A stretch of 58,025 nucleotides of DNA from Micromonospora sp. HNM0581 (GCF_012726175.1 NZ_JAASAD010000021.1:1-58025), one strand, 5' to 3'; shown: positions 29,058-38,345, numbered from the stretch's first letter. Program-made: numbers and translations. Notes: generated by a model not told the origin, from the sequence alone.

Positions 29058-29324
29058 GGGGAAACTCCTGATGCTTCGCTGCGGCAGCTTGTCGTCTGGC
29101 GGTGCTGGGCGGGGGGCTCGCAGGGGCGCATGCGTCAGAAGACTGCCCGGAGCACCGCGTCGATCACGGTGCCTCCGTGCGGCGCTTCTCAGCGGCCCGC
29201 AGGGCACCCTCGCCGTGGCAACCGCACCAGTCTACCCGAGCGGTTTCCGGGCTTTCCGGCAGTCCCCGTACCCGCCCTGGGACCCGGACCGGCACCGGCC
29301 AGACGACTCAGTGGCGAGCCGCGC

Positions 29325-30305
29325 TCAGCTCAAACCACCGAACAGAGTGGTCACCGACCCGTCGTCGAAGACCTCGCGGATCGCCCGGGCCAACAGCGGT
29401 GCGATCGACAACACGGTGATCTTGTCGAGCTGCTTCTCCGGCGGCAACGGAAGCGTGTTCGTCACCACCAGCTCACTGATCGGGCTGTTCTTCAACCGCT
29501 CCGTCGCCGGATCGGAGAGCAACGCATGGGTCGACGCCACGATCACGTCCGCCGCCCCCGACTCCTGCAGGATGTCCGCCGCCCGGCAGATCGTGCCGCC
29601 CGTGTCGATCATGTCATCGACGATCAGGCACACCCGGCCCTCGACCTCACCGACCACCCGGTTCGCCACCACCTGGTTCGGCTTCATCGGATCCCGGGTC
29701 TTGTGAATGAACGCGAGCGGACAACCCCCCAGCCGATCCGTCCAGCGCTCGGCCACTCGCACCCGACCCGAGTCCGGCGCGACAACGGTCATCGGCCGGC
29801 CCGCGTACTTGCGCTCCACGTACTCGGCCAGGATGTCCATCGCGAAGAGGTGGTCCACCGGCCCGTCGAAGAATCCCTGGATCTGCGCCGTGTGCAGATC
29901 CACGGTGAGGATACGGTTCGCCCCGGCGGTCTTGAGCAGGTCAGCGACCAGCCGCGCCGAGATCGGCTCCCGCCCGCGGTGCTTCTTGTCCTGCCGGGAG
30001 TACGGATAGAACGGCAGGACGACCGTGATCCGCTTGGCCGAACCACGCTTCAGCGCGTCGACCATGATCAGGGTCTCCATGACCCACGTGTTGACCCCGT
30101 GCGTGACCGACTGCACCACGAAGGCGTCCGAACCACGTACCGAGTCCTTGAAACGTACGAAGATCTCGCCGTTGGCGAACTCGTACGCGTCGGCTGGCGT
30201 CGGCGCGACGCCGAGCACCTCACCGATCTCCCTGGCCAACTCTGGGAAACCACGTCCGGAGAAGAGCATCAGGCTCTTGCGGTTTTCGGCGACGATGCTG
30301 CCCAT
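29325..30305 (-). CDS. prs: Ribose-phosphate pyrophosphokinase
   Basis: A 326-aa PRPP synthetase making phosphoribosyl pyrophosphate from ribose-5-phosphate and ATP for nucleotide, His and Trp synthesis. Motifs: FSGRGFPELAREI, FPYSRQDKKHRGREPISA (flexible loop region), DLHTAQIQGFF and the PRPP loop LIVDDMIDTGGT. I start at ATG 30303-30305 (MGSIVAENRKSLMLFSG), matching the family; the frame stays open to 30572 but upstream codons overlap glmU. Directly downstream of glmU, a conserved glmU-prs pair. Confidence 0.97.
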   Translation of the reverse strand: MGSIVAENRKSLMLFSGRGFPELAREIGEVLGVAPTPADAYEFANGEIFVRFKDSVRGSDAFVVQSVTHGVNTWVMETLIMVDALKRGSAKRITVVLPFYPYSRQDKKHRGREPISARLVADLLKTAGANRILTVDLHTAQIQGFFDGPVDHLFAMDILAEYVERKYAGRPMTVVAPDSGRVRVAERWTDRLGGCPLAFIHKTRDPMKPNQVVANRVVGEVEGRVCLIVDDMIDTGGTICRAADILQESGAADVIVASTHALLSDPATERLKNSPISELVVTNTLPLPPEKQLDKITVLSIAPLLARAIREVFDDGSVTTLFGGLS

Positions 30306-30366
30306 GGCCCGTCTGCTCCCGTATTCGGTAGGAGGTACCCGGCCTGCGGTGGTGGTCGGCCGGGGA

Positions 30367-31890
30367 CTATTCGGTTGCAGTATCTCCCGCCCGATGCGTA
30401 CCGCCCACCGACTCGGCGGTGCCGTGGATCTCCTCACCTTCGCTTGCGGAGGGGACGACGGCCGAAGCACCCTGCGCACGCTCGGCCGCCTGGGCGGCAG
30501 CGGTACCTGCCCGCCGCTTGAGCACCCAGCCCTCGATGTTGCGCTGACGTGCCCGAGCCACACCCATCGCACCTGCCGGCACGTTCTCGATGATCACCGA
30601 ACCGGCCGCCGTGTACGCCCCGTCACCCACCTCGACGGGCGCGACGAACATGTTGTCAGCACCTGTCCGGGCATGACTGCCGATCACCGTCCGGTGCTTC
30701 TGCACACCGTCGTAGTTCACGAACACCGACGCCGCACCGATGTTGCTGTGTTCGCCGATCGTCGCGTCACCGACGTACGTCAGGTGCGGCACCTTCGAGC
30801 CGGCACCGATCTCGGTGTTCTTCACCTCGACGAACGTGCCCACCTTCGCGCGCTCCGCCAACCGGGCATCCGGGCGCAGGTACGCGTACGGTCCCACGCT
30901 GGCGCCCGGCCCCACCTCGGCGCCGACCGCGTGGCTGCGCAGCACCGTCGCACCCGGCCCCACCACCGTGTCGACCAGAGTCACGTCCGGCCCGACCACG
31001 GCGCCGCTGCCGACCACCGAACCGCCCCGTAGCTGCGTGTTCTGGTCCACCACCGCGTCGCGGTCCAGCGCCACCGTCACGTCGATCCAGGTGGTCCCGG
31101 GGTCGAGCAGACTCACGCCGGCCCGCATCCACCGCTCGTTGACCCGGTCCCGCAACAACCGGCGCAGCGCCGCCAACTCCACCCGGTCGTTGCAGCCGAG
31201 CGTCTCGGTGTGGTCGGCGGCCAGGTGCACACCGACCGGTTCGCCAGCGGAGACCAGCAGCTCGAAGACATCGGTGAGGTACTCTTCGCCCTGGTCGTTG
31301 TCGGTCGACAACTTGCCGAGTACGTCGCGCAACCGGATCGCGTCGAAAGCGTAGATGCCGGCGTTGATCTCCCTGATCCCCAGTTGGGCAGGAGTGGCGT
31401 CCCGCTGCTCGACGATCTGCTCCAGCCGGCCCGTCGCGTCCCGCACGATGCGTCCGAGCCCGGCCGGGTCCGGCACCTCCGCCGCGAGCACGGTCGCTGC
31501 GGCACCCTCGCTCTCGTGTGCCGCCACCAGTTCGCCGACCGTCTCGGGGCGCAGCAACGGCACGTCGCCGTTGAGCACCACCACCGTGCCGGTCGCCTCG
31601 GGAGCGGCCTCCATCGCGATGCGCACCGCGTGCCCGGTGCCGTGCTGTTCTGCCTGGTGCACCGCGGTGGCCCCGGGGGCGATCCCGGCCAGGTGGGTCC
31701 GGACCTGGTCGGCACCGTGCCCCACCACCACCAGGGTGCGTACCGCATCCAGCGGGGCGGCGGCGTTGAGGACGTGACCCACCAGCGTCCGGCCGAGCAG
31801 CGGGTGCAGGACCTTGGGCAACGAGGACTTCATCCGCTTGCCCTCACCGGCGGCGAGCACGACGACGGTACGGGGGTAAGGCTCGGGCAC
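30367..31890 (-). CDS. glmU: Bifunctional GlmU (N-acetylglucosamine-1-phosphate uridylyltransferase / acetyltransferase)
   Basis: A 507-aa enzyme for the last two steps to UDP-GlcNAc, the peptidoglycan precursor. The N-terminal pyrophosphorylase domain starts VVVLAAGEGKRMKSSLPKVL; the C-terminal left-handed beta-helix shows hexapeptide repeats (GSGAVVGPDVTLVDTVVGPG), with VGTFVEVKNTEIG and YDGVQKHRT as acetyltransferase motifs. The C-terminal 60 residues form a non-conserved tail. Starts at GTG 31888-31890 after GGGAG. A possible -10 (TAGCAT, minus strand, 31929-31934) lies about 40 bases upstream. Confidence 0.97.
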   Translation of the reverse strand: MPEPYPRTVVVLAAGEGKRMKSSLPKVLHPLLGRTLVGHVLNAAAPLDAVRTLVVVGHGADQVRTHLAGIAPGATAVHQAEQHGTGHAVRIAMEAAPEATGTVVVLNGDVPLLRPETVGELVAAHESEGAAATVLAAEVPDPAGLGRIVRDATGRLEQIVEQRDATPAQLGIREINAGIYAFDAIRLRDVLGKLSTDNDQGEEYLTDVFELLVSAGEPVGVHLAADHTETLGCNDRVELAALRRLLRDRVNERWMRAGVSLLDPGTTWIDVTVALDRDAVVDQNTQLRGGSVVGSGAVVGPDVTLVDTVVGPGATVLRSHAVGAEVGPGASVGPYAYLRPDARLAERAKVGTFVEVKNTEIGAGSKVPHLTYVGDATIGEHSNIGAASVFVNYDGVQKHRTVIGSHARTGADNMFVAPVEVGDGAYTAAGSVIIENVPAGAMGVARARQRNIEGWVLKRRAGTAAAQAAERAQGASAVVPSASEGEEIHGTAESVGGTHRAGDTATE

Positions 31891-31989
31891 GACGTGGCTC
31901 CCGTCGGAACGCGGACAGTCTCGCGCCCATGCTAACCAGACAATCCGGCCTGTTCATCAACGGTGCGAGGATCGCCATAGAGGCAATTG

Positions 31990-32061
31990 CTGGGGTGCCT
32001 GGATTCGAACCAGGAGCTCAAGGCTCCAAAGGCCTGCGGGTTGCCGTTACCCCACACCCCA
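31990..32061 (-). tRNA. tRNA-Gln (anticodon TTG)
   Basis: A complete 72-base cloverleaf. The acceptor stem TGGGGTG pairs fully with CACCCCA. The T arm is CCTGG-TTCGAAT-CCAGG and the anticodon loop CTTTGGA has TTG. CCA is not encoded (G discriminator followed by CAA). It lies 98 bases upstream of glmU on the same strand. Confidence 0.93.
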
Positions 32062-32288
32062 TCGAGCTGTCAAGTCGACAGAACGCATCACATCGCAGAG
32101 GCGCGTTCGGTCATCGACCGGAACAGTTCGCCGATCATACCCTCTGCCCGCCGGTAGGGCTCGCGACCCACCCGGCACATGGATCACGAGATGCCCTCGG
32201 CACCCGTCGCCGCCGTTCGACGGGGTTGTGCTTCTTTGACGTCCACCAGTTACACCTGTCGGTGCTTGATGTGATCTACCGCACCCCT

Positions 32289-32305
32289 AAGTTACGGTGA
32301 CGTAG
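32289..32305. promoter_or_regulatory. Candidate TetR operator before the desaturase gene
   Basis: AAGTTACGGTGACGTAG, 40 bases upstream of the desaturase ATG, has the form AAGTTAC-N6-GTA with inner dyad TAC-N6-GTA. The same pattern occurs upstream of the neighbouring TetR gene. The rest of 32062-32288 shows no gene. Confidence 0.5.
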
Positions 32306-32344
32306 GCGTAGATTCCGCGAACCGACCGTCCCCTGCGAGGTGCC

Positions 32345-33301
32345 ATGTCCGCAGCTGTTCTCGGCCCGCAACCAACCAACCCCAAGCCCCTCACCCAGGG
32401 CACCCAGTCTCGCGGCATCCTTGTCGCGCTGTGGTCCTTCGTGATGATTCCGTTCGCGGCGCTGATCGCCGCCGTGCCCGTGGCCTGGGGCGGTTGGCTC
32501 AGCTGGACCGACGTCGGCATCGCCGTCTTCTGGTACCTGGTGTCGGGCCTGGGAATCACGGTCGGCTACCACCGGTACTTCACCCACGGCTCGTTCAAGG
32601 CCAGGCGGTGGCTACGGATAGCCCTCGCCGTCACGGGTTCGCTCGCCGTCCAGGGCGACGTCATTCAGTGGGTGGCCGACCACCGGAGGCACCACGCCTT
32701 CTCCGACCTGGAAGGGGATCCCCACTCGCCGTGGCGGTTCGGCGCCACGCTGCGCGGCCTCACCAAGGGGCTGTTCCACGCGCACATCGGCTGGCTGTTC
32801 GGCCGCGAGCTGTCCAACCGGGAGCGGTTCGCACCGGACCTGCTGGCCGACCGGGACATCCGGCGGATGGACCGGCTCTTCCCGCTGCTGGTGATCGTCT
32901 CGGTGCTCGGCCCAGCCCTGATGGGGTGGCTGTTGACGTGGTCCTGGCAGGGCGCGTTGAGTGCACTCTTCTGGGCCGGCCTGGTCCGCATCTCGTTGCT
33001 GCACCATGTCACCTGGTCGATCAACTCGGTGTGTCACGTGTACGGGGAGCGACCGTTCATGATGCGTCACGGCGACCGGGCGGCGAACTTCTGGCCGCTG
33101 GCGCTGTTGTCCTTCGGGGAAAGCTGGCACAACCTGCACCATGCCGATCCGACGTGTGCACGGCACGGCGTGCTGCGGAGGCAGGTCGACGTCTCGGCCC
33201 GGGTGATCTGGTTCTTCGAGAAGGCGGGCGCGGCGTGGGACGTGCGCTGGCCAAGGCCAGACCGGATCGCGGCGAAGCTGGCCCGGCCGGCGGACCGGTG
33301 A
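32345..33301 (+). CDS. Acyl-CoA desaturase (membrane di-iron, delta-9 type)
   Basis: A 318-aa membrane desaturase introducing a double bond in a fatty acyl chain. All three histidine boxes that bind the di-iron centre are present: HRYFTH, HRRHH and HNLHH. Membrane segments flank them in the usual pattern (GILVALWSFVMIPFAALIA, then LFPLLVIVSVLGPALMGWLL). GAGGTGCC precedes the ATG. The enzyme needs an external electron donor; none is encoded nearby. The TetR gene directly downstream is a likely regulator. Confidence 0.95.
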   Translation: MSAAVLGPQPTNPKPLTQGTQSRGILVALWSFVMIPFAALIAAVPVAWGGWLSWTDVGIAVFWYLVSGLGITVGYHRYFTHGSFKARRWLRIALAVTGSLAVQGDVIQWVADHRRHHAFSDLEGDPHSPWRFGATLRGLTKGLFHAHIGWLFGRELSNRERFAPDLLADRDIRRMDRLFPLLVIVSVLGPALMGWLLTWSWQGALSALFWAGLVRISLLHHVTWSINSVCHVYGERPFMMRHGDRAANFWPLALLSFGESWHNLHHADPTCARHGVLRRQVDVSARVIWFFEKAGAAWDVRWPRPDRIAAKLARPADR

Positions 33302-33318
33302 CCGGGCAACCAATCCGC

Positions 33319-33335
33319 AAGTTACCTGGCAGTAT
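33319..33335. promoter_or_regulatory. Candidate TetR operator before the tetR gene
   Basis: AAGTTACCTGGCAGTAT, 17 bases after the desaturase stop and 72 bases before the chosen regulator start. It matches the site upstream of the desaturase in AAGTTAC-N6-GTA. It would suit autoregulation. Confidence 0.5.
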
Positions 33336-33407
33336 GTTCGGGTGACCGGGCGGAAGACAGGCAGCATCCCACGACAGGGCGTCACCGAGCGCCAGCGAGG
33401 TGACGAG

Positions 33408-34091
33408 ATGGCCGGGCCCCCCCAGCAGGAGGGCGGCAAGCGACGGCGGGTGGTGCCCGCGTCCGGCAAGCCGACGGTCCGGGTACGCATGTCCGCCGCC
33501 CAGCGCCGCGAGCAGCTGATCTCGATCGGTCGGCAGATCTTCGCCGAGCGTGGCTTCGACGCCACCTCCATCGAGGAGGTGGCGTCGAGGGCGAAGGTTT
33601 CCAAGCCAGTCGTGTACGAGCACTTCGGCGGTAAGGAGGGGCTCTACGCCGTGGTGGTGGACCGGGAGGTGCGGTCCCTGCTGGATCGGATCACCACGGC
33701 GTTGACCGCTGGCCATCCGCGGGAGTTGTTGGAACAGGCCGCGCTGGCGCTGCTCGGCTACATCGAGGAGGAGACCAGCGGATTCCGGGTGCTGGTACGG
33801 GAGTCGCCAGCACTCTCGGCGACCGGCAACTTCAGCAGCGTGATGAACGACGTGGCGCACCAGGTCGAGCACATCCTCGGCGCCGAGTTCTCCGGTCGGG
33901 GTTACGATCCGAAGCTTGCCGAGTTGTATGCGCAGGCACTTGTCGGCATGGTCGCGTTGACCGGCCGTTGGTGGCTGGAGGTGCGGGAACCACGCAAGGA
34001 GACGGTCGCCGCGCACCTGGTCAATCTTTCCTGGAACGGGTTGTCACACCTGGAAGCCAAGCCGGGGTTGATCACGGCGGGCGGACGCTGA
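33408..34091 (+). CDS. TetR-family transcriptional regulator
   Basis: A TetR regulator of 227 aa from the ATG at 33408, which I chose because GAGGTGA lies just upstream; a longer frame from a GTG at 33342 has no such site. After a basic leader comes the DNA-binding domain SAAQRREQLISIGRQIFAER with the helix-turn-helix TSIEEVASRAKVSKPVVYEH. The C-terminal ligand domain is helical. Its position behind an acyl-CoA desaturase and the shared dyad upstream of both genes suggest control of membrane lipid unsaturation, probably with an acyl-CoA ligand (inference). Confidence 0.93.
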   Translation: MAGPPQQEGGKRRRVVPASGKPTVRVRMSAAQRREQLISIGRQIFAERGFDATSIEEVASRAKVSKPVVYEHFGGKEGLYAVVVDREVRSLLDRITTALTAGHPRELLEQAALALLGYIEEETSGFRVLVRESPALSATGNFSSVMNDVAHQVEHILGAEFSGRGYDPKLAELYAQALVGMVALTGRWWLEVREPRKETVAAHLVNLSWNGLSHLEAKPGLITAGGR

Positions 34092-34095
34092 CCGG

Positions 34096-34572
34096 TCAGC
34101 GTCGGTGGGTCCCGGCGACCGGGTGGTTTCGGCGGCTCCGCTCGTTCGCGGCGTCCTCGTGTGGGCCGACCTTGTCGTAGAGGCCGGTGCCAAGCAGGAT
34201 CAGTCCGAAGAGCATCGAGACGATCACCGTCGACATGGAGAAGTTCAAGAAGTTCGCGTCGGTCTGGAGTACCGACATCATCAAGATGCTGGTGACCAAG
34301 AAGACCGCTCCGGCGGTGAGGTTCATGTAGTGGCCGAGGTTGGTTCGCCGGGACGCACCGATGATCAGCACGATCCCGAAGGCGATGGAGGCCAGCGAGA
34401 AGGCCAGGTTGGTGCGGAGGCCCAGCGCCCAGTTGCCGTCCCGGCCGAACAACGGGTCACCCCAGGTGAGCGCAGTCCCCCAGACGCCGAAGATCAGGAT
34501 GTAGAGGCCGACCAGACCGGAGAGCACCCGGTAGAACGGCCGCGCCGGATGATTCACCGGGAAATGCGGCAT
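34096..34572 (-). CDS. DUF4383 membrane protein, copy 1
   Basis: A 158-aa protein with four membrane segments. It begins MPHFPVNHPARPFYRVLSGL, the DUF4383 signature (NHPARxxYR). GGAGGAG precedes the ATG. The segments VLSGLVGLYILIFGVWGTAL, LAFSLASIAFGIVLIIGA, NLTAGAVFLVTSILMMSVL and VIVSMLFGLILLGTGLY are clear. The C-terminus is hydrophilic. Unknown function. It converges on the TetR gene, four bases apart. Confidence 0.9.
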   Translation of the reverse strand: MPHFPVNHPARPFYRVLSGLVGLYILIFGVWGTALTWGDPLFGRDGNWALGLRTNLAFSLASIAFGIVLIIGASRRTNLGHYMNLTAGAVFLVTSILMMSVLQTDANFLNFSMSTVIVSMLFGLILLGTGLYDKVGPHEDAANERSRRNHPVAGTHRR

Positions 34573-34762
34573 CGGCTCCTCCACGCGAAACGGGACAACA
34601 ACGACATTGTCCCGCATGTGGCGAGCCTGCGTCCTTCGAATGCCAACTCGGCCACCACCCATGCAGCCGAGCCGCGCCCGGAAACGGCCGCAGGGCCGCC
34701 TGGGACGCAACCACGCACCTGCGCATCTCGGGCGCGCCCGACGGATACGCGATCGACGGGCC

Positions 34763-34826
34763 TTCGCTGGAGCCCGACCCGCGCAGGGAGCCAACCTCAC
34801 CGACCGGAGGGTCGGGCTCCGGCGAA
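34763..34826 (-). terminator. Hairpin between the two DUF4383 genes
   Basis: Arms of 17 bases, 34763-34779 and 34810-34826, pair with one mismatch. They lie 28 bases after the stop of DUF4383 copy 2 on the minus strand. The rest of 34573-34853 holds no gene. Confidence 0.7.
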
Positions 34827-34853
34827 ACCACTACCGGAACCAGCAGCGACAGC

Positions 34854-35309
34854 TCAGAGCACGAGCCGTGCCTTCTGCCACGCCTCGTGCTCGTCGTCAC
34901 TGCCGACCTTGCCGTACATACCGGCCATCAACAGCACCAGGCTGAGCACCATGTGGACGATCACCGTGGCGACGCTCAGGTTGAAGACGTTGGCCTCGGT
35001 CCGAATGAAGGCGAGTCCAGCCAGACTGACCACCATGATCAGGTAAGCGGACCACTGGTTGATCAATACGTCGAGGTTGCGCCCGATGGCGGTGCCGGCC
35101 AACACGATCGCGCCAACCACGATGTTGAGCAGGGAGAAGCCGAGGTTCGTACCCTGTCCCAGAGCCTCGGTGTCACCCTGGCCGAAGAAGGACTCACCGG
35201 TGCTGGCCAGGAGGCCGATCACACCGAAAGCCACCAGGTACAGACCGATCAGCCCGCCGAACGCCCGGTAGATCGGCCGCGCGGGGTGGTTGACGGGGGT
35301 GTGGGCCAT
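34854..35309 (-). CDS. DUF4383 membrane protein, copy 2
   Basis: A 151-aa paralogue of the neighbouring protein: MAHTPVNHPARPIYRAFGGL, then four membrane segments and the matching YGKVGSDDEHEAW / YDKVGPHEDAANE after the last one. The two copies are separated by 281 bases with a terminator, so they seem to be expressed separately. The duplication is old, since sequences differ at most positions. Function unknown. Confidence 0.9.
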   Translation of the reverse strand: MAHTPVNHPARPIYRAFGGLIGLYLVAFGVIGLLASTGESFFGQGDTEALGQGTNLGFSLLNIVVGAIVLAGTAIGRNLDVLINQWSAYLIMVVSLAGLAFIRTEANVFNLSVATVIVHMVLSLVLLMAGMYGKVGSDDEHEAWQKARLVL

Positions 35310-35435
35310 GTCTGTTTCTCCAACGCCGTTGGGTGAGGGTCGACGACGATTCTCCCGCATCCGACACTGTGACGCCGCACACGGGGTCCCGGGAATCCCG
35401 CGTCGGCGCAGCGTATCCGGCCGAACAGGGTCGGT

Positions 35436-37238
35436 TCAGGTCGCGGGGATCGCATCGGCCAGGGTCAGCCAGGCCTGCTCGACCTCTTCCCGCTCGCCGC
35501 GTACCTGGGTGAGTTGGGCGTCCAACTCGGCCACCCTGGTGTAGTCGGTGGCGTTGGCCGCGAGTTGATCCAACAGGTCGGCTTCCTTCTGTTCCAGCTT
35601 GCCGACCTGCCGTTCGAGGCGCGCCAGTTCCTTGCGGGCCTGCCGGGCCTCGGCGGCGCTCATCCCGCCACCGGCCGGGGTGTTCGTCAGGGCGTCGGGA
35701 GCCGGGGTACGTCCGGACCGCGACCGGTCGTCGGTGCGAGCCAGGTAGTCGTCGACCCCGCCGGGCAGGTGCACCAGTCGACCGTCGCCGAACATGCCGT
35801 ACACGGTGTCGGTCACCCGCTCGATCAGATAGCGGTCGTGGCTGGCCACCACGATCGTGCCAGGCCAGGAGTCGAGCAGATCCTCCAGGGCCGCGAGGGT
35901 GTCGGTGTCAAGGTCGTTCGTGGGTTCGTCGAGCAGCAGCACGTTCGGTTCGCCGGCAAGTAGTCGCAGCATCTGGAGTCGACGCCGCTCACCGCCGGAG
36001 AGATCACCGACCGGGGTCCAGAGGCGCCGGTCGTCGAAGCCGAAGACTTCGGCGAGCTGGGCGGCGGAGATCTCCCGGTCGCCGAGTCGGACTCGCCGGG
36101 CAACCTCCTCGACTGCTTCGAGGACGCGCAGGTCGTTCGGCAGTTCGGCGAGTTCCTGGGAGAGGAAGGCCGGCCGGACGGTGCTGCCGGTGACCAACCT
36201 CCCGCCGTCGGGGCGGGTGACACCGGCCAGCATCCGCAGCAGGGTGGTCTTGCCCGCACCGTTGGCACCGAGAATGGCTACCCGGTCACCGGGACCGACC
36301 TGCCAGGTGGTCGCGTCGAGGATCGTCTTGGGACCGGCAAGCAGCCGGACATCCTCCAGGTCGTACACCTGTTTGCCGAGCCGGGCGGTGGCCAGTCGTT
36401 GCAGCGACGTGGTGTCGCGGGGCGGTGGCACGTCGGCGATGAGCGCGTTGGCCGCGTCGATGCGGAACTTCGGCTTCGAGGTCCGGGCCGGGGGGCCACG
36501 GCGCAGCCAGGCGATCTCCTTACGGAGCAGGTTCTGCCGGCGTGCCTCGGTGGCGGCGGCGATTCGTTCCCGCTCTGCGCGGGCGAGAATCCAGGCGGCG
36601 TAGCCGCCCTCGTAGGCCCGTACGGTCTGGTCGGCGACTTCCCAGGTGGTGGTGCAGACAGCGTCGAGAAACCACCTGTCGTGCGTGACCACGACCAGGG
36701 TGCCCTTGCGATCGAGCAGGTGCCGGGCAAGCCAGTCGACGCCACCGACGTCGAGATGGTTGGTGGGCTCGTCGAGGATGAGCAGGTCCGCGTCGCGGAC
36801 CAGCAGGGCGGCCAGTGCCACCCGACGGCGCTCACCACCGGACATCGGCCCGACCGGAGCGTCGAGGCCGAGGTGGGGCATGCCGAGCCCGTCGAGGATG
36901 GCGCGTACGCCGGCATCGCCGGCCCATTCGTGCTCCGCCCCCATGCTCTCGGCGAGCCACTCGGTGCCGAGGACCACGTCGCGGACGGTGACCTCGGGGC
37001 TGAGGGTGAGATTCTGCGGAAGCCAGGCGACGCGTAGGTCGCGGCGGTGGGTGACCCGACCCTCGTCGGGCTGCTCGGTGCGGGTCAGCAGTCGTAGCAG
37101 CGTGGACTTGCCGGCACCGTTGAGCCCGACCACGCCGATCCGGTCGGCGTCGTCGAGACCGAGTGAGACCTCGGTGAGCAGTGGCCCGGCCGCGCCGTAG
37201 CCTTTGGACACCCGATCCAGGTTGACGATGTTGGCCAC
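35436..37238 (-). CDS. ABC-F family ATPase (Uup/Ettl-like)
   Basis: A 600-aa soluble protein with two ABC domains and no membrane segments. The first has GLNGAGKST, signature MSGGERRR and LDEPTNHLD; the second has GANGAGKTT, LSGGERRR and LDEPTNDLD. A C-terminal coiled coil of about 70 residues (QARKELARLERQVGKLEQKE) resembles the DNA- or ribosome-binding tail of Uup. I start at GTG 37236-37238 (VANIVNLDRVSKGYG) after AAAGGTGG. ABC-F proteins act on ribosomes; some give antibiotic resistance, but the Uup-like tail argues for a housekeeping role. Confidence 0.93.
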   Translation of the reverse strand: MANIVNLDRVSKGYGAAGPLLTEVSLGLDDADRIGVVGLNGAGKSTLLRLLTRTEQPDEGRVTHRRDLRVAWLPQNLTLSPEVTVRDVVLGTEWLAESMGAEHEWAGDAGVRAILDGLGMPHLGLDAPVGPMSGGERRRVALAALLVRDADLLILDEPTNHLDVGGVDWLARHLLDRKGTLVVVTHDRWFLDAVCTTTWEVADQTVRAYEGGYAAWILARAERERIAAATEARRQNLLRKEIAWLRRGPPARTSKPKFRIDAANALIADVPPPRDTTSLQRLATARLGKQVYDLEDVRLLAGPKTILDATTWQVGPGDRVAILGANGAGKTTLLRMLAGVTRPDGGRLVTGSTVRPAFLSQELAELPNDLRVLEAVEEVARRVRLGDREISAAQLAEVFGFDDRRLWTPVGDLSGGERRRLQMLRLLAGEPNVLLLDEPTNDLDTDTLAALEDLLDSWPGTIVVASHDRYLIERVTDTVYGMFGDGRLVHLPGGVDDYLARTDDRSRSGRTPAPDALTNTPAGGGMSAAEARQARKELARLERQVGKLEQKEADLLDQLAANATDYTRVAELDAQLTQVRGEREEVEQAWLTLADAIPAT

Positions 37239-37258
37239 GTACCCACCTTTCATGATCA

Positions 37259-37295
37259 AGGCGTCCCGGGTGCCGGCGGGCACCTGGGGACGCCT
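37259..37295 (-). terminator. Hairpin downstream of ispE
   Basis: Arms 37259-37274 (AGGCGTCCCGGGTGCC) and 37279-37295 pair with a bulge and one G-T pair. They lie between the ispE stop and the ABC-F start, so they probably end the rsmA-ispE transcript. Confidence 0.65.
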
Positions 37296-37397
37296 GTCGT
37301 TCCAGGGTACGCGGAAGCAACGCCACGAAGGTCACCGCGCCGACGTCGGCTCAGCCCGAACGGCGCACGAGCCCCGGCTCGGGCGGGTTCGGCGGCG

Positions 37398-38345
37398 TCA
37401 GCTCACGCGGGCGCCGTGCACCGGGCCGTGGGCGACGCGGGCCTGCCGGCACACCCCGGCCGTTGCCAACTCGGCGGCGACGCGTTCGGCCTCGGCGGCG
37501 TTGGCGGTGAGGAACACGCAGGTCGGGCCAGAACCGGAGACGATGCCGGCCAGCGCCCCGGCCGCCTCGCCGGCCTTCAGGGTGCTCGCCAGCGACGGTC
37601 GCATGGCCAGAGCGGCGTCCTGAAGGTCGTTGCCGAGGTTCGGGGCGAGCACCCGAGGGTCACGTTGCCGCAGTGCGGCGAGCAGGCCGGCGGTGCTACC
37701 CAGGGGCGGCCCGGCGGCACCGGTCTCGCGGAGCCGGTCGAGTTCCCGGTACGCCTGCGGGGTGGACAGGCCGCCGTCGGCGATGGCGACCACCCAGTGC
37801 CAGGAGGTCGGGCGGGCCAGCACCGGGCTGACCGCCTCGCCCCGGCCGGTACCCAACGCGGTACCGCCGTGGATCAGGAAGGGCACGTCCGAGCCGAGAT
37901 CGGCGGCGATCCCCGCCAACTCGTCCCGGGACAGGCCGGTGCCCCACAATGCGTCGCAGGCCACCAGCGCGGCTGCGGCGTCGGCGCTACCGCCGGCCAG
38001 CCCAGCCGCCAACGGGATCTGCTTACGCAGATGCAGCCGGGCGTGCGGTGGCACACCGGCGTAACCGGCGAGGGCGTGCGCAGCTCGGATGATCAGGTTG
38101 GAGTCGTCGAGGGCGAGATCCCCGGCGCCCTCGCCCTCCATGGTGAGGATCAGCGTGTCGCCGCGTCGCGCGGTCAGCTCGTCGTAGATCGAGATCGCGT
38201 GGTAGACGGTGTTCAGCTCGTGGTAGCCGTCCCGGCGCAGCGGGCCGACCCCCAGGTGCAAGTTGACCTTGGCGGGAACCCGTACCCGGACCGGACCGCT
38301 CGCTCCACGCGGCTCGTCGTCCCCCGGACGCCACGCCTCGGTCAC
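37398..38345 (-). CDS. ispE: 4-diphosphocytidyl-2-C-methyl-D-erythritol kinase
   Basis: A 315-aa GHMP kinase of the non-mevalonate isoprenoid pathway. It has VRVPAKVNLHLGVGPLRRDG (substrate region), the ATP loop IPLAAGLAGGSADAAAAL and the C-terminal IVSGSGPTCVFL. The GTG at 38343-38345 overlaps the stop of a 23-codon ORF (GTGA), which suggests translational coupling; an upstream in-frame GTG at 38379-38381 is the alternative. It follows rsmA on the same strand, a conserved actinobacterial order. Confidence 0.94.
   Translation of the reverse strand: MTEAWRPGDDEPRGASGPVRVRVPAKVNLHLGVGPLRRDGYHELNTVYHAISIYDELTARRGDTLILTMEGEGAGDLALDDSNLIIRAAHALAGYAGVPPHARLHLRKQIPLAAGLAGGSADAAAALVACDALWGTGLSRDELAGIAADLGSDVPFLIHGGTALGTGRGEAVSPVLARPTSWHWVVAIADGGLSTPQAYRELDRLRETGAAGPPLGSTAGLLAALRQRDPRVLAPNLGNDLQDAALAMRPSLASTLKAGEAAGALAGIVSGSGPTCVFLTANAAEAERVAAELATAGVCRQARVAHGPVHGARVS

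Noticed and set aside
28641..30521. A 626-codon frame on the plus strand
   Set aside because: Antisense to rplY and prs, with no recognisable domain and Arg/His-rich composition.
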